Source: Mauremys mutica | Lineage: Eukaryota; Chordata; Testudines; Geoemydidae | Length of the DNA stretch: 64,000 bases | Direction: 5' to 3' | NCBI RefSeq assembly: GCF_020497125.1 | Contig: NC_059073.1 | Location: 16,017,225-16,081,224 of the forward strand | Shown here: positions 31,079 through 41,632 of the stretch, in pieces | How the letters are laid out: each line of letters begins with the position of its first letter | Position numbering within the stretch: the first letter of the stretch is position 1 | Made by a program: the position numbers and the translations under genes | Notes under the pieces: generated by a model | Told to the model about the DNA's origin: nothing | Database searches by the model: none | What the model saw: only the letters and a program-made list of their open reading frames with translations

Positions 31079-33955
31079 CAGGGGTCTCAAACTCAAATGA
31101 CCCCGAGGGCCGCATGAGGACTAGTGCATTGGCCCGAGGGCAGCATCACTGACACGCCCCCTTGCTGCCCCTGGCCCCACCCCCAATCCACCCCTTCCAT
31201 GAGGCCCCGCCCCTGCCCTGTCTCTTCTCCACCTCCTCCCCTAAGCGCGTGGCTCCCCGCTCCTCCCTCCTGGAAAGTGCTAAGCGCCACCAACAGCTGT
31301 TTGGCGGCAGGAAGCGTCTGGAGGTAGGCAGAAAAAAAAATGAAGAGTAATATAGTAGTATAGTATTAAAATATAGTATGCTATTAAAAGTCAATTTATT
31401 AACTTTTTTATTAACTTCTTTAACTGTAATGTGAAACATCAGTGCTAATTTTGACAGTCATTTCATTTTTGGCCACTTAGCTGGCAGCGTTTTGCATCAA
31501 CCAGAGCATCAATATTAGGTTTGATATCCTGAGACGAAACCAATCTCAGTGTTGCTTGCAAATGTTCATCAGTGAGCCTTGACCTTAACACAGATTTGAT
31601 AATCTTCATGGAAGAGAAAAACTGTTCACATATATATGTACTTCCAAACATTGCCATTATCCTTGCAGAAGCAGAGAATAACATGGGAAATCTTTCTTGT
31701 GAAAGAGACCTGTAGAATTCTGGAATTCCAACATCTGTATACTTCTGCTTCAAAATCGTGTCACACTGAAGCTCCACTAACTCCATCTGCATTTCCTCTG
31801 CAACATTGTCAATTTCAACAGCAAATGGTGTGGGAAAAAAGTTGAAAATGTGGTTCAAGTGCCTTGAAATCTTTAAACCGCACATCAAACTGTTTGTGTA
31901 AGTTAGAAATGATCTCTGCATATTCTTTCAAGGATTTGGGTTCAACTTTTCCTAAGGAATTCAGAGTTGAGAAATGGACCAAATTGCCAGCAGTCAGCTG
32001 TTTCCCCCATAAAGTAAGCTTGACTTTGAATGACTTAATACTGTCATACATCTGTGTTATCACCTGTTTTCTACCCTGAAGTTTCAAGTTCAGTGCATTC
32101 AGGTGATCAGTTACATCTGTTAGAAAAGCAAGGTTGCAGATAAAAGTGGAATCAGCAAGCTGTGGAACCTCCTTGTTTTTCATTTTCATGAAGGAATCAA
32201 TCTCCTCTTTAAGTGCAAAAAAACGCTTCAAAACATTTCCACGACTCAGCCATCTAACTTGAGTGTGATACAGAAGTTTCCCATATTCACTGTCCATACT
32301 TGCTAGAAAAGAAGTGAACTGTCTGTGATTCAGCCCTCGTGCACGTATAAAATTAACAGTTTTAACAACTACATCCATAACTTCTTTCATTTGTAGACTT
32401 TTACTACACAGGGCTTCTTGGTGCAAAATACAATGTATACTGGTGAAGCTAATTCCTGGTATATTGAGGCTGTTCAGTTTGGTCTTCAATAATCCAACCA
32501 CACCAATGTTTTCAGAGCACATTGATGGCGCACCGTCCGTAGCCAAAGATACGAGTTTGTTCCATGGCAGCGCAGCTTTTTCAATGCACTCTTCCAATCC
32601 TTGAAATATGTCATGTCCCGTTGTGGTACCCTTCAGTGGCATTAAGTCTAGCAATTCTTCAGTTATATTCAAATTGCAGTCCACACCTCTAATGAACACT
32701 GCACACTGTGCGGTATCTGATACATCTGTACTCTCATCAAGAGCAATTGAAAATACTTCAAAGTCTTTTGCCATTTGAATCAATTGTTTTTGCACATTAT
32801 CAGCTAAATCCGTTATCCTGCAGGCAACTGTATTTGCAGACAAGCTTATGCCTTCAAAAACTTTCTTCCTATCAGGACATAAAATTTCACTGGCCTTCAT
32901 AATTCATTCTTTTATGAATAAGCCTTCTGTAAAAGGTCGCGATGATTTAGCTATCATTTCGCTTATCACAAAACTTGCTCTTACTGAATCTTCGCTAGAC
33001 TTGTTAATCCCTGAAAATAAATTTCTTTGCTTGGCAAATGCTGCTTTAAGTTGCTGAACTTTTTCCTCTCGGATTTTTCCGGTGAATGCATCATATTTTT
33101 CACGGTGCATCGTGTCATAGTGCCGACACACGTTATACTCCTTGGGAACAGCAATCGTTTGCTGACAAATAAGGCATTGAATTTTATCTTTTACCTCTGT
33201 GAAAAAATATAAATTCTCCCATTTGTCTTGGAAAACTCTCTTTTCTTCCATGAGTGTTCTTTTTTTTGACGAAGTCATTTCCAAGCAGTTTTAATAAATA
33301 TATACACTCAGTAATGCACCTCACTCAAAGGACAAAACACGCACTTAGATTTACTGCCTAAGGCTCTGGGCTGGAGTTTGAGTGGGGGAGGGGGTCTGGA
33401 GTGCAGGCTCTGTGCTCGGTTCAGGCTCCAGGCAGCGGCAGGGGGTGGGGGTGCAGGCTTTGGGATGGAGTTTGGGGATAGGAGGGGGTGCAGGGGTGAG
33501 GGCTGTGGGGCTGAGGGTGAGGGGTTTGAGGCATTGGAGAGGCTCGGGGCATTGGAGAGTCTCAGGACTAGGGCAAAAGGCAGGGGAAGGGCAGCCTGCC
33601 CTGGCCCTAGTGCAGGGGGCACTAGGACCCTGCGGCAGCAGGTGATGCCGGAAGCCGGCATAGTGGAGGAGTGGAGTCAGCGTGAGCTCCCGGGCGGTGA
33701 GGGGGCAGCAAGTGGGGGCTGGGAGACACTGGGGGGAGGCGCGTGGGGGCGGCAGGTGGGGCCAGGGGAGAGACCCGGCCCCAAACGTTGGGGAGCAGCG
33801 CGTGGGGAGCTTAGGCACAGAAAATAACTCAGGGAGGGGGGCGGGGGTGAGGGGAGTTTGGCGGCGACAGGAAGTAACTGGGGGAGCTCCGCGGGCCGCA
33901 GGGAAGAGCTCCGAGGGCCGCATGCGGCCCGCGGGCCGCATGTTTGAGACCCCTG
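31079..33955 (-). mobile_element. Nearly intact autonomous-type hAT transposon, 2,877 bp
   Basis: Terminal inverted repeats CAGGGGTCTCAAAC (31079-31092 and complement at 33942-33955). A perfect 8-bp duplication GGTTAGAT (31071-31078 and 33956-33963). The minus-strand transposase covers 33284-31463. The right 650 bp are GC-rich, with CpG-containing palindromic CATGCGGCCCGCGGGCCGCATG near the tip, possibly transposase-binding sub-terminal repeats. The left end has a C-rich block and an AT-rich segment. The transposase relates to the hAT group co-opted as mammalian GTF2IRD2. This is a complete element with both ends, damaged only by one stop and one frameshift. Confidence 0.93.
31463..33284 (-). 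pseudogene. hAT transposase (GTF2IRD2/Charlie8-like), one stop and one frameshift
   Basis: About 607 codons in three open pieces. Piece 1 (33284-32904, 126 aa) starts with ATG and has a BED-type zinc finger at C37, C40, H55, H60 (CLIC...HYDTMH). A single in-frame TGA at 32904-32906 separates it from piece 2 (to 31815), which continues in the same frame. Piece 2 holds catalytic-site motifs FSIALDESTDVSD (Asp 55 of that piece) and LATDGAPSM (Asp 122). A one-base slip in a T run near 31830-31840 moves the frame to piece 3. That piece ends with the hAT dimerisation region (ICEQFFSSMKIIKSVL, LTDEHLQATLRL) and stops at 31463. The ending DIKPNIDALVDAKRCQLS matches what I know of GTF2IRD2-type transposase tails. 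Cut-and-paste transposition is the family role. As read it cannot make the full protein, though both defects are point-sized. Confidence 0.88.
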
Positions 33956-34123
33956 GGTTAGATGACCTTTTGAGTTCCCTTCCAGCCCTATATTTCTATG
34001 ATTTTGCATGTGTGCATTTGCATGCTCGTCGTGTCCTTAGTCCTTAATGCAGGGGGTTTCCTCCCTTGCTGGCTGGTGTCAGTCAGCTAACTCAATGAGC
34101 CGTGTTACTATATTTTTGTATTT

Positions 34124-34361
34124 TAGGGCTTGTCTATATGGAGAGAGTTAGTGCACAGCAAGCTGGGATGTAAATCTGGATTGCACTGTGCTAAGCTACT
34201 GTGTAGACCATGCTACCAAAACAACAGTAGTTCAAAGCACCCTGTGGAACTTTTAGGGCACAGTGGTAGGTCTGTGTGGTCAGTTAATGCACAGCAGGCT
34301 AGTGTGCTCTAGATTGACACCCTAGCTTGCCATGTGCTAACTCTGCATATAGACAAGCCTA
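34124..34361. mobile_element. hAT-like MITE
   Basis: Ends TAGGGCTTGTCTATATG and CATATAGACAAGCCTA are inverted complements. The interior has GTTAGTGCACAGCA..TGCTGTGC-like repeats. No clear 8-bp duplication was found, so the exact ends may have eroded. Confidence 0.7.
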
Positions 34362-34374
34362 CCGTAGTGCTTAA

Positions 34375-34660
34375 AGGTCCCAACCAAGACCAAGGCTTCT
34401 ACCTGCAGAGTGCTGTACAAACACATGATGCGAGACAGCCTGCCCATTCCAAAAAGCTTACGGCTTAAATAGAGAAGACAGACAAAAGGTATGTGAAAGG
34501 AATCACTCTTATTCCCATTTCACAGATGGGAAACTGAGGCACAAAGAACTAAAGGCCATATAGGAAGTCTGTGGCAGACCTAGGAATGGAAAATGTTTTT
34601 TTCCCCCTGAGTCCCAGTCCTGTGCTTTAACCACAAGACCATCCTTTCTGTCTCTGTGGC
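34375..34660 (-). repeat. MIR-type SINE (reverse strand)
   Basis: The plus strand has CAGATGGGAAACTGAGGCAC, then GGCAGACCTAGGAATGG and TGTGCTTTAACCACAAGACC, the reverse of a MIR. A preceding 'gcagagtgctgtacaaacac' matches an L2/MIR-type tail. Confidence 0.85.
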
Positions 34661-34744
34661 ATACCAAAGACATCTGCCTTGCTGAGCTCAAGGAGGGGTG
34701 GCCCATCAGCCTTACAATCCCCTTTTGATTCTGTCTAAACAGAA

Positions 34745-35900
34745 TGAGGGAAGCCCCACAATGTTACTGGGGAAACCTCAGTAATGTGATGGACAGGTTC
34801 TCCGTGATCCTTCCTGGTTACATGGGACAGCAAAACAGTTCTTCCAACTCAAAGCTTGCTTGTTTGTTTATTGGCCAATGCTGGCCAGGCAGACTCGTCT
34901 TTTCCACCTAGGGGTTTTACCTAGAGGTTACTTCTGTGGCCTCTGGGAGAGATGTAGGATAGGGAGTGAATAGAGTGGGGCAGCAAGCTTCCTTTCTCTC
35001 CAAGAGACTGCACAATTCCCAGCCACACAAATAAGTGTTAGTCAATCCTGTGTGTAGAGACAATCCAAGTCTTCCACAAAGTGTGCTGCTCAGAGATAGC
35101 AGGTGTTTGCTGGGGCTATTTACTGCAGGAGTTTCATTCATGTTCTGACATCCCAACAGCACAATGGGAAGTCCAGTGTTCAAAGACAGATGCCCACATC
35201 TTATATTTGAATGATTAAAATCAATAGTTAGGTCCAAAAAACATGACCTCCAGGCTTCAAAGTAGCCAGTTAAAGGTGAGATCTATGCATCCAATGTAGC
35301 CCCCAATTAAAAAAAAGAGCTAAACTGTCAAAGGCAGGTGATTATTTAAAAAAACCAAACTTCATCTTTTTTTGGAAATTGCTTGCTGTGACCTTTAGAA
35401 AAAGAAAATATTGAAAATGACATAACATTTAAATGTCTGACTTTAATCTGCGGAAAGAAGAAAATTCCACCTTGCGACTGCAAATGCAACCGTAAGTCAC
35501 TTCATTGGGCCAAGGTACTGCTGGGCTCGCCAAAGAATTAGTGCCAGTTTACATAAGCTGTAATAACATAGGTAGACATAACGAGGTGAATTAAGGACAG
35601 GGTAGCAGCTTTAATGTGGAATTTGCTTCCTTTTGTCAGTTGAACTCAGACCCTTAATGTCATTTTAACAGAGATTGCATGTTTAACATTAAAAGTCTCT
35701 TTTGTTTCACATTAATGCATTCAGTGCATTTCTTTGAAAATGTAAGGCCCTCTCAGGTATCTATAAAGAACTAAGGCATGTTTATCAATAGAAATGTAAA
35801 TGTATTGGGCAATCATTATGATCTCTTTAGCTTAATCATCCCCACAGATTATTTACATTACAAACATTTTGGTGAGGGGAGGCGCAGTAATGAGCACCCT
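34745..35900. other. Stretch without assignable gene or repeat
   Basis: Mostly AT-rich. The part 35340-35760 has several TAAT and ATTAATGCATTC-type motifs and no visible repeat. It is a weak candidate for conserved non-coding sequence, noted only because nothing else explains it. Confidence 0.3.
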
Positions 35901-35904
35901 GGCA

Positions 35905-36255
35905 TCTGCTGGGAGAGCAACACAGCAGTGCACAGACAATCCAGGAAGTGTCTGGAGAGCGTTGGGGACAACTTCCTAGTGCAAATGCTGGAGGAACCAG
36001 CTAGAGGCCATGTTCCTCTTGTCCTGCTGCTCACAAACAGGCAAGAATTGGTAGGGGACGTAGAAGTGGGTGGCGACCTGGGTAGCAGTAACTATGAGAT
36101 GGTTGAGTTCAGGATCCTGACAGAAGGAAGAAAGGAGAGCAGCAGACTCTGGACTTCAGCAAAGCAGACTTTGAATCCCTCAGGAAACTGATGGGCAGGA
36201 TCCCCTGGGAGAATAACATGAGGGGGAAAGGAGTCCAGGAGAGCTGGCTGTTGTG
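35905..36255 (+). repeat. CR1 LINE internal fragment (between endonuclease and RT)
   Basis: A plus-strand frame (35778-36191) contains a CR1 ORF2 inter-domain segment (VGDVEVGGDLGSSNYEMVEF). It is followed in another frame by the 'GACTTTGAATCCCTCAGGAA..GGGCAGGATCCCCTGGG' stretch that CR1 also has. It is broken at both ends. Confidence 0.75.
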
Positions 36256-36259
36256 AAAA

Positions 36260-37315
36260 AGGGGTCACCCTGCTCTGTTCCTCTCCCCTTCTCCATCCCT
36301 GTAACAATAAGCGTGGGAAGGGGGAGAAGGGGATCCCTGCTACAGCTGAGCTTCCCCCTCCTAACTCAGGCCTGGGGGAGGGGTGAAGAATCCCTTGAGC
36401 TGCCCTCTCAGGTCTGATAAGGGGTGAAAAGCCTCCATAGCTACAGGAGGAACAGAGATGAGGGTGGGCCTCCTGGCAGCTGTGGGAGCTGAAGGGGACA
36501 CACCAAACTGATATGGAAGCTGGGGAGGGGCACAATATTGATGTAGGGGTCAAAATCATGTTATTCACTGTAAAATTGCATGTGCCGGCAGCACTGACAC
36601 TGGAAGCAGGAGAAATTAAAGAAAATCAGAAGCCAGAGTAAACAACACATTTGTTTTTTTAAGTTTAATGATTTCTTGGTGTCTGACTCATGCTTTTTAA
36701 ACTTGCGGGGTTGACAGTACTGGGAATCTGTCTCATGCGGCGTGCCAGCTCTTCCTGTGTGTATAACGAACTTTGTAGTCTTGAATGAAATATTATTAAG
36801 TAGCAGAACATGTTAGTCATGATCATTATGAAGAAAAATATAATATTAAAAGATACTTTGGGCCCAGTAGCTCAGACTAAACCAATATACAGGAGGGTTT
36901 AATGAACATCCCTTGTTCAGAGCAACATTAAAGCTGTTACCTACAGTATCTTGTTAACAACAAAGAAACATTTTGTAACCTCTTTTTCACTCCAGTTATT
37001 TAGTCCTCAACTTTTTTTTGGAAACAGAACAAGGGTTTTGGAAAACGTGAAATGACTAATAAGCTCCTGGCTGAACCAACACAAATTCAGAAATGAAATA
37101 TCAACTGTTGATCAGAAGTAAAGGAGCTCGGTTTATTTATTTTTATTCGTTATCTTTCCATCCAAGAACATTAGGTAATGTTTCACCAATGATATTACAA
37201 TTGTCATTTCTGAGACAAACCTCACTGAGTCCTAATAATTCATTATGGCCCTGGTCCAGCTAGGTACTAAATTCTTGATTTTGAGCATGTGAATAATCTT
37301 AGCTGACTCCTTAGG
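36260..37315. other. Stretch without assignable feature
   Basis: A G-rich part to 36560 (the minus frame 36092-36568 is proline/serine-rich and unconvincing), then AT-rich unique sequence. Confidence 0.3.
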
Positions 37316-37319
37316 TGCC

Positions 37320-38335
37320 TAAATACCTTTGAAAATCTGGTTAAAGCATTGTACTCGGACTTAAGAGACGTGAGCTTGGTTCCTCACTCTATCACAGATT
37401 TCCTGTGTGACCTTGGCAAAGTCATTTAATCTCTCGATGCCATCTTCTATTTGTATCTTGTATCTCTTTCTCCCACTGTTTGGCTTTCTTCATGGTCGAC
37501 AGATATAAGAGCCCAGAGGAGGCTAAGCCTCCCCAAACAGCCAGCCTGCCACCTTTGGAGCACGCCACAGCCGAAAGAGCACCCCAACTGTGTCCCTGCC
37601 CGTGCTCCGCCCCAAGGCCCCACTCCCGCTTGCCCTCCTCCCCCGTCTGAGGCTCCATCTTCCCTCTGCCTCTTCCCGTCCCCACTCCGCCCACATGGGG
37701 GCCTCCGGGGAGAGGAAAAAGAGGCGTGCACAAGCAGTGAGTGGCCAGCCGTCTGGCCGGCCGGTAGGCAGTTGGGGATGGGGACCTGGGGGAGTGGGCA
37801 AAGAGGCATGCGGGAGTGATGAGTGGCTGGCTGGCGGGTAGGGGGGCCTGAGGGAACGGGTGCAGAGGCGTGGATGAGGGATGAGTTGCCTACGGGGTGT
37901 CGGGTAGATTTTCGAGCAGTTGGGCAGGCGGAGGGAGGGGACGAAGAGGTGCGAGCGGCAGTTGAGGGGGGCCTCGGGGAAGAGTCATGAGGGGCCAGGC
38001 ATGGGGGGCCATAGGAGGAAGAGGCTCAACCAGGCCAGGGGGTGGCGCCTTGGTGGAGCTTTGTGGGGGAGGAGGCTGAGCAGGGACAGGCCTTGGGGCA
38101 GGACCATGGTCCGGGCGCACCCAGCCTTCCCAAATGGAAGAGTCACACACCACCCAGGCCGTTCTTGTTTATTCAGATTGTAAACTCTTTGAGACAAGTG
38201 TAGTCTCCTACAATGCATTGTTACAGCCTAGCACAATGGAGACCTGAACGTGGTTTGGGCTTTATGTGCAACTGTGGAGACCTGAACTTGGATCGCTACG
38301 TGCTACCATAATATACATACTATTATTTCCTGCTT
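37320..38335 (+). repeat. MIR/L2-type SINE split by a GC-rich insertion
   Basis: The MIR head and core (CCTGTGTGACCTTGGCAAAG at about 37403) precede a GC-rich block. The L2-like tail (CAGATTGTAAACTCTTTGAG, CCTAGCACAATGGAG) continues at 38172-38335. The pieces are in the correct order and strand, so the block between is an insertion. Confidence 0.7.
37442..38155. mobile_element. GC-rich insertion, probable non-autonomous DNA element
   Basis: GC-rich, strand-asymmetric sequence (C-rich left half, G-rich right half, so loosely palindromic). It contains repeated GTGAGTGGCCAGCC / GATGAGTGGCTGGC units. No TIR or duplication could be pinned. The numerous overlapping frames on both strands are a consequence of base composition and not genes. 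Confidence 0.4.
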
Positions 38336-38339
38336 CCCT

Positions 38340-38970
38340 GTTAATTGTTACTATCATGTTCTGAAAAAGGTAAAGGACAAAAACGTTCATTTACCATCAG
38401 CACCATGTTATGGGCTGGGGGCGGGATGCAGGGCAATGCCTACTCTGCAGGGGTCACCACCCTGCTGCTGCTTGTAGCCTATAGGTTCCCATCCAACCAG
38501 TAATTTTAATACTGGGCCTGATCTTGGGACAGGAACCTAACCTCAGAGTGTTAACTGGGAATTCTTAAGTAATCAATAGAATTAACACATAATCCATAGA
38601 TCAGGCTACATGCTGATCACAGGCCTGTATCAGTCAGAGGGAAGGCTGGATCGTCTGACTTCCTGAACCTTGGGTAGTGATTTACACCAGGGAAGAGTGA
38701 AGTGTTCTGATCTGGTAGCATTTTACACCGGCTTGGCACTGATGTCAGTGGCTACCCAAGGTGCAGAGAAGTGGAGGATCAGAGCCCAAGAGGGGAGTAA
38801 TGTTTTGCTCCCGCTGCCTCCGTGGAGAAAGGATTTCCTCTACGCTGCTGGCCAGGAGGTTCTCACCTCAACACAGAGCAGGGAACGTTCTCCACAAGGT
38901 CACATGCAGAAGGGCAATTATGCAGCGCTGCACAGGGAGATCAGCTATCAGGGAATTACTCATGCATGAG
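38340..38970. other. Stretch without assignable feature
   Basis: Unique-looking. Frames at 38670-38969 and 38761-39075 overlap and have no recognisable domain. Confidence 0.3.
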
Positions 38971-38974
38971 CCTG

Positions 38975-39070
38975 GCATAATGTTAGCCTTGATTATACCC
39001 ATTGCACAGGTGACTATTCTGGGGCACAGAGAGGTTCCCAAGGATCTATGCCCAACTGCCTTACACCCTG
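38975..39070 (-). repeat. MIR fragment (reverse strand)
   Basis: ATTATACCCATTGCACAGGTG followed by GGGGCACAGAGAGGTTCCC is the reverse complement of the MIR core. Confidence 0.65.
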
Positions 39071-39134
39071 TGTAGCTATTACAGCTGATCAGAATGGTAA
39101 TTCAAGACACAGAGTGCACCAGGACATCACAGTG

Positions 39135-39314
39135 GCTGCAAAGTTGAAGTCAACAAAGTTCAAACTAGAAAGAAGACGCAGTATGTTAACAGTGTGGCTA
39201 TTAATTGTTATAACATCTTACTAAGACATGTGAGGAATCCTCCTCTCTATCTCAAAGCTGGATACCTTTCTACAAGAGATGCTGTTAGGTCATTCCAAGA
39301 TATTGAGCTAGATC
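39135..39314 (+). repeat. CR1 LINE 3' end fragment
   Basis: Shows CAAACTAGAAAGAAGACGC, TGTTAACAGTGTGGCTATTAA and GGATACCTTTCTACAAGAG, the order of a CR1 ORF2 end and 3' UTR. It is cut by the hAT fragment that follows at 39315. Confidence 0.7.
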
Positions 39315-40018
39315 AGGGGTCTCAAAGTCCTGGCCCATGGGCCATCTGCGGCCCAAGAACTGCTCCAATGTGTCCTGCAGGGATCCAGCAATTCTGAGGA
39401 CGGGTCTCTCCCTTGGCCCTGCCTGCTGCCCCCAGATGCTCACCCCATCAAGCGTCCCCTGGGTGATTTAAAATGGCCTGGGTCCCTGCCCACCACTGGC
39501 AGCACAGCAGAGCTGAGCGGCTTCCTGCACACTTGCTCCACATGGCTTCCGGCCCCTCCCTGCAGCCCCAGGGTGGGGTGGGGTGGGGCTGTGCCTCCGT
39601 AAGCTGCCCCCTCCCCAAGCACCCCTTCAGCCAATGGGAAGCTGCGGGGGTGGTGCCTGGGGGCAGCAGCGCGCTGAGGCCCCCCGGCCTGCCCTGTCTT
39701 GGAGCCCCAGGTAAGCGCCGCATCCCCCAACCCCCTCCCAGTGTCTGCACCCCCCACCCCCTCCCCACATACCCCCTCCCGCCCCCAAACTCCCTCCCAG
39801 AGCCTGCAACCCCACCCCCTCCTCCTGCCCCCGACCCCCTGCCCCAGCCCAGAGCCTGCACCCAGCACCCAAACTCCCTCCCAGAGCCTGCACCCAAGAC
39901 CCCCTCCCCCACCCAAACTCCCTCCCAGAGCCCAGCCCCTCACCCCTTCTCCACTCAGACTCCCTCCCAGAGCCTGCACCCTGCACCCCAATCCCCTACT
40001 CCTGAGATATATGACTCC
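39315..40018 (+). mobile_element. Truncated relative of the 31.1-kb hAT (one end only)
   Basis: Begins CAGGGGTCTCAAAG, the same terminus as the hAT at 31079-33955, and continues with GGCCATCTGCGGCCC. It then has a C-rich region whose units (AACTCCCTCCCAGAGCCTGC) correspond, in reverse, to 33360-33530 of that hAT. It represents the transposase-upstream end in opposite orientation and lacks the transposase and other end. The region 39780-39990 is an irregular minisatellite. The proline-rich frames here are not genes. Confidence 0.7.
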
Positions 40019-40128
40019 AGTGGGTAGAGCCAGGAATGGACCTCCCATTCCTCTATTCTAACCATAGTCAGCCTTTCTTTATATGTATAGCAACTATATA
40101 ACCAAAGGATGCCCATATCCATCAGTAG

Positions 40129-40432
40129 CTAAGGGTATGTCTACACTTACCGCGTGGGTCGACGCGGTGAGTTCGACTTCTCGGAGTTCGAACTATCGCG
40201 TCTAATCTAGACACGATAGTTCGAACTCCCCGCGTGCTCCGGTCGACTCCGGAACTCCACCACTGCAAACGGCGGTGGCGGAGTCGACCTTGGAGCCGCG
40301 GACTTCGATCCCCCGGCATCTGGACGGGTAAGTAGTTCGAACTAGGGTACTTCGAGTTCAGCTACGCTATTCGCGTAGCTCAACTTGCGTACCCTAGTTT
40401 GACCCCCGCCCTTAGTGTAGACCAGGCCTAAG
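40129..40432. mobile_element. Fold-back hAT-like MITE, 304 bp
   Basis: Ends CTAAGGGTATGTCTACACT and AGTGTAGACCAGGCCTAAG are inverted. The inner arms GAGTTCGAACTATCGCGTCT and AGACACGATAGTTCGAACTC are near-perfect complements, as are GGGTACTTCGAGTTCAGCTAC / GTAGCTCAACTTGCGTACCC. It is CpG-rich. The flanks TCAGTAGC / TGAGTAAC could be an eroded 8-bp duplication (two mismatches). Confidence 0.8.
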
Positions 40433-40444
40433 TGAGTAACCGGA

Positions 40445-40945
40445 GTAATAAGCCTGACTGTCAGTCATTACAAGCCATATATATTGATATACCTTGTTTG
40501 ACCATTACATTTCCCTCCTTCCCCTCCCTCCAGCCCAGTCCTCATACAAATAACTTTCATTCTCTGAAGAGTTCATCCTCTCAGTAACAGCTGGGCAAGA
40601 GCCAGTTTAAAACAACAACAAAAATCTGTCCCTTTTTCAAGTGCAAAGCTTTCTTCTCTAACCCTTCGCTTTCTAACACCTTTGATTAAACAAGCTGCTC
40701 TGATCTGTCAAGTAAATCCGTTCTTTAGTCTTCAATCTATACTAAGTTAACATACTGTGTAACGCATACATCACATGCACAAACATGGCCATGAAAAATA
40801 TATATTGAACAAGCTGGCAGCCAGGTCTGTGACAACTACAGCAAAATATCCAACATCAGCTAGCCAAAGAAGAGTGAAAAATAATAGGCATTTTATTTTA
40901 TTTTTTATATTTTATAGGTTGCCTCTCATCTGATTTTTACCCGGA
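40445..40945. other. Stretch without assignable feature
   Basis: AT-rich unique sequence, with no supported ORF or repeat. Confidence 0.3.
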
Positions 40946-40949
40946 CAGT

Positions 40950-41340
40950 CTGTTTTTTTACTTCTGTGTCCGGGTGCCATTTAGGATTACCAGGTGCCCA
41001 ATTTTCAGGGACACAGTAATCCTAAATGGCACTTGAACCAAAAGCTCTGTTACCGTGGAGTGGGGGAGGCATTGGGTCATTGCGCCAGCCCCTGCTCAGC
41101 TGGGTCTGTCTCCTACCTGCAGCAGTCTCCTACCTGCAGCAGGCTCTTTGAGATGATCCAGTGAGCAACAAGGGGAGGCGGGAAGAGGAGTGAGTGATGG
41201 GGGCAGGGCCTTGGGGGAAGAGGTGGGGAAAGAGGTGGGGTCTCAATGGAAGAGGCAGAGAATGGGAGGGGCCTTGGGGGAAGAGGTGGGACAAGGAACA
41301 GGGCCTTGGGGGTCCAGTTACCAGGAATTAGAAAGGTGTC
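40950..41340. repeat. Nested hAT-like fragments
   Basis: CCATTTAGGATTACC and its complement GTAATCCTAAATGG flank a short spacer. After that comes a G/A-rich block with GGGCCTTGGGGGAAGAGGTGGG repeated three times, a motif common in reptile hAT copies. No complete ends were found. Confidence 0.45.
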
Positions 41341-41549
41341 AATCACAGTAGATGGGCTCAAATGAAAATCCTAGATCGGAACAGCCAGAACTTTAAAGTC
41401 AGATAAAGGTCTGGATCTACAGTTTGTGGCTCTGGCCCTTCTACATTGTGATAAAATATTGTTATACCTGCTGCAGGAGCTATTATGTAGCTCAACCACA
41501 GGGAATCACTGGGAGAAATTTCAGGCCTGAGTTATGAAGAGGTTAGAGC

Positions 41550-41632
41550 AGCAAAGAGTCTTGTGGCACCTTATAGACTAACAGACATTTTGGAGCATGA
41601 GCTTTCGTGGGTGAATACCCACTTTGTCGGCT
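41550..41632 (+). repeat. 5'-truncated turtle SINE with short duplication
   Basis: GCAGCAAAGAGTCTTGTGGC to AATACCCACTTTGTCGGCTGC is the body and tail of the same SINE subfamily as at 20.4 kb. GAGGTTAGA occurs on both sides (about 41541 and 41646), fitting a target duplication. Confidence 0.8.

Larger units (their letters stand above)
30962..34008 (+). repeat. CR1 LINE 3' end, split by the hAT transposon
   Basis: A plus-strand CR1 tail (AGTGGAACAGGCTGGTTACC to GAAGATGGGTTAGAT, 30962-31078) continues at 33956-34008 (GGTTAGATGACCTTTTGAG, then TTTCTATGATTTTGC). Removing the hAT and one GGTTAGAT restores the normal CR1 order. Confidence 0.85.

Noticed and set aside
33308..34047. Frames of 110-196 codons on both strands
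   Set aside because: They lie in the GC-rich sub-terminal part of the hAT, overlap on opposite strands and have no domain.
39440..40061. Several 120-200 codon frames on both strands, glycine- or proline-rich
   Set aside because: They mirror each other across a C-rich minisatellite in a truncated hAT; a composition artefact.
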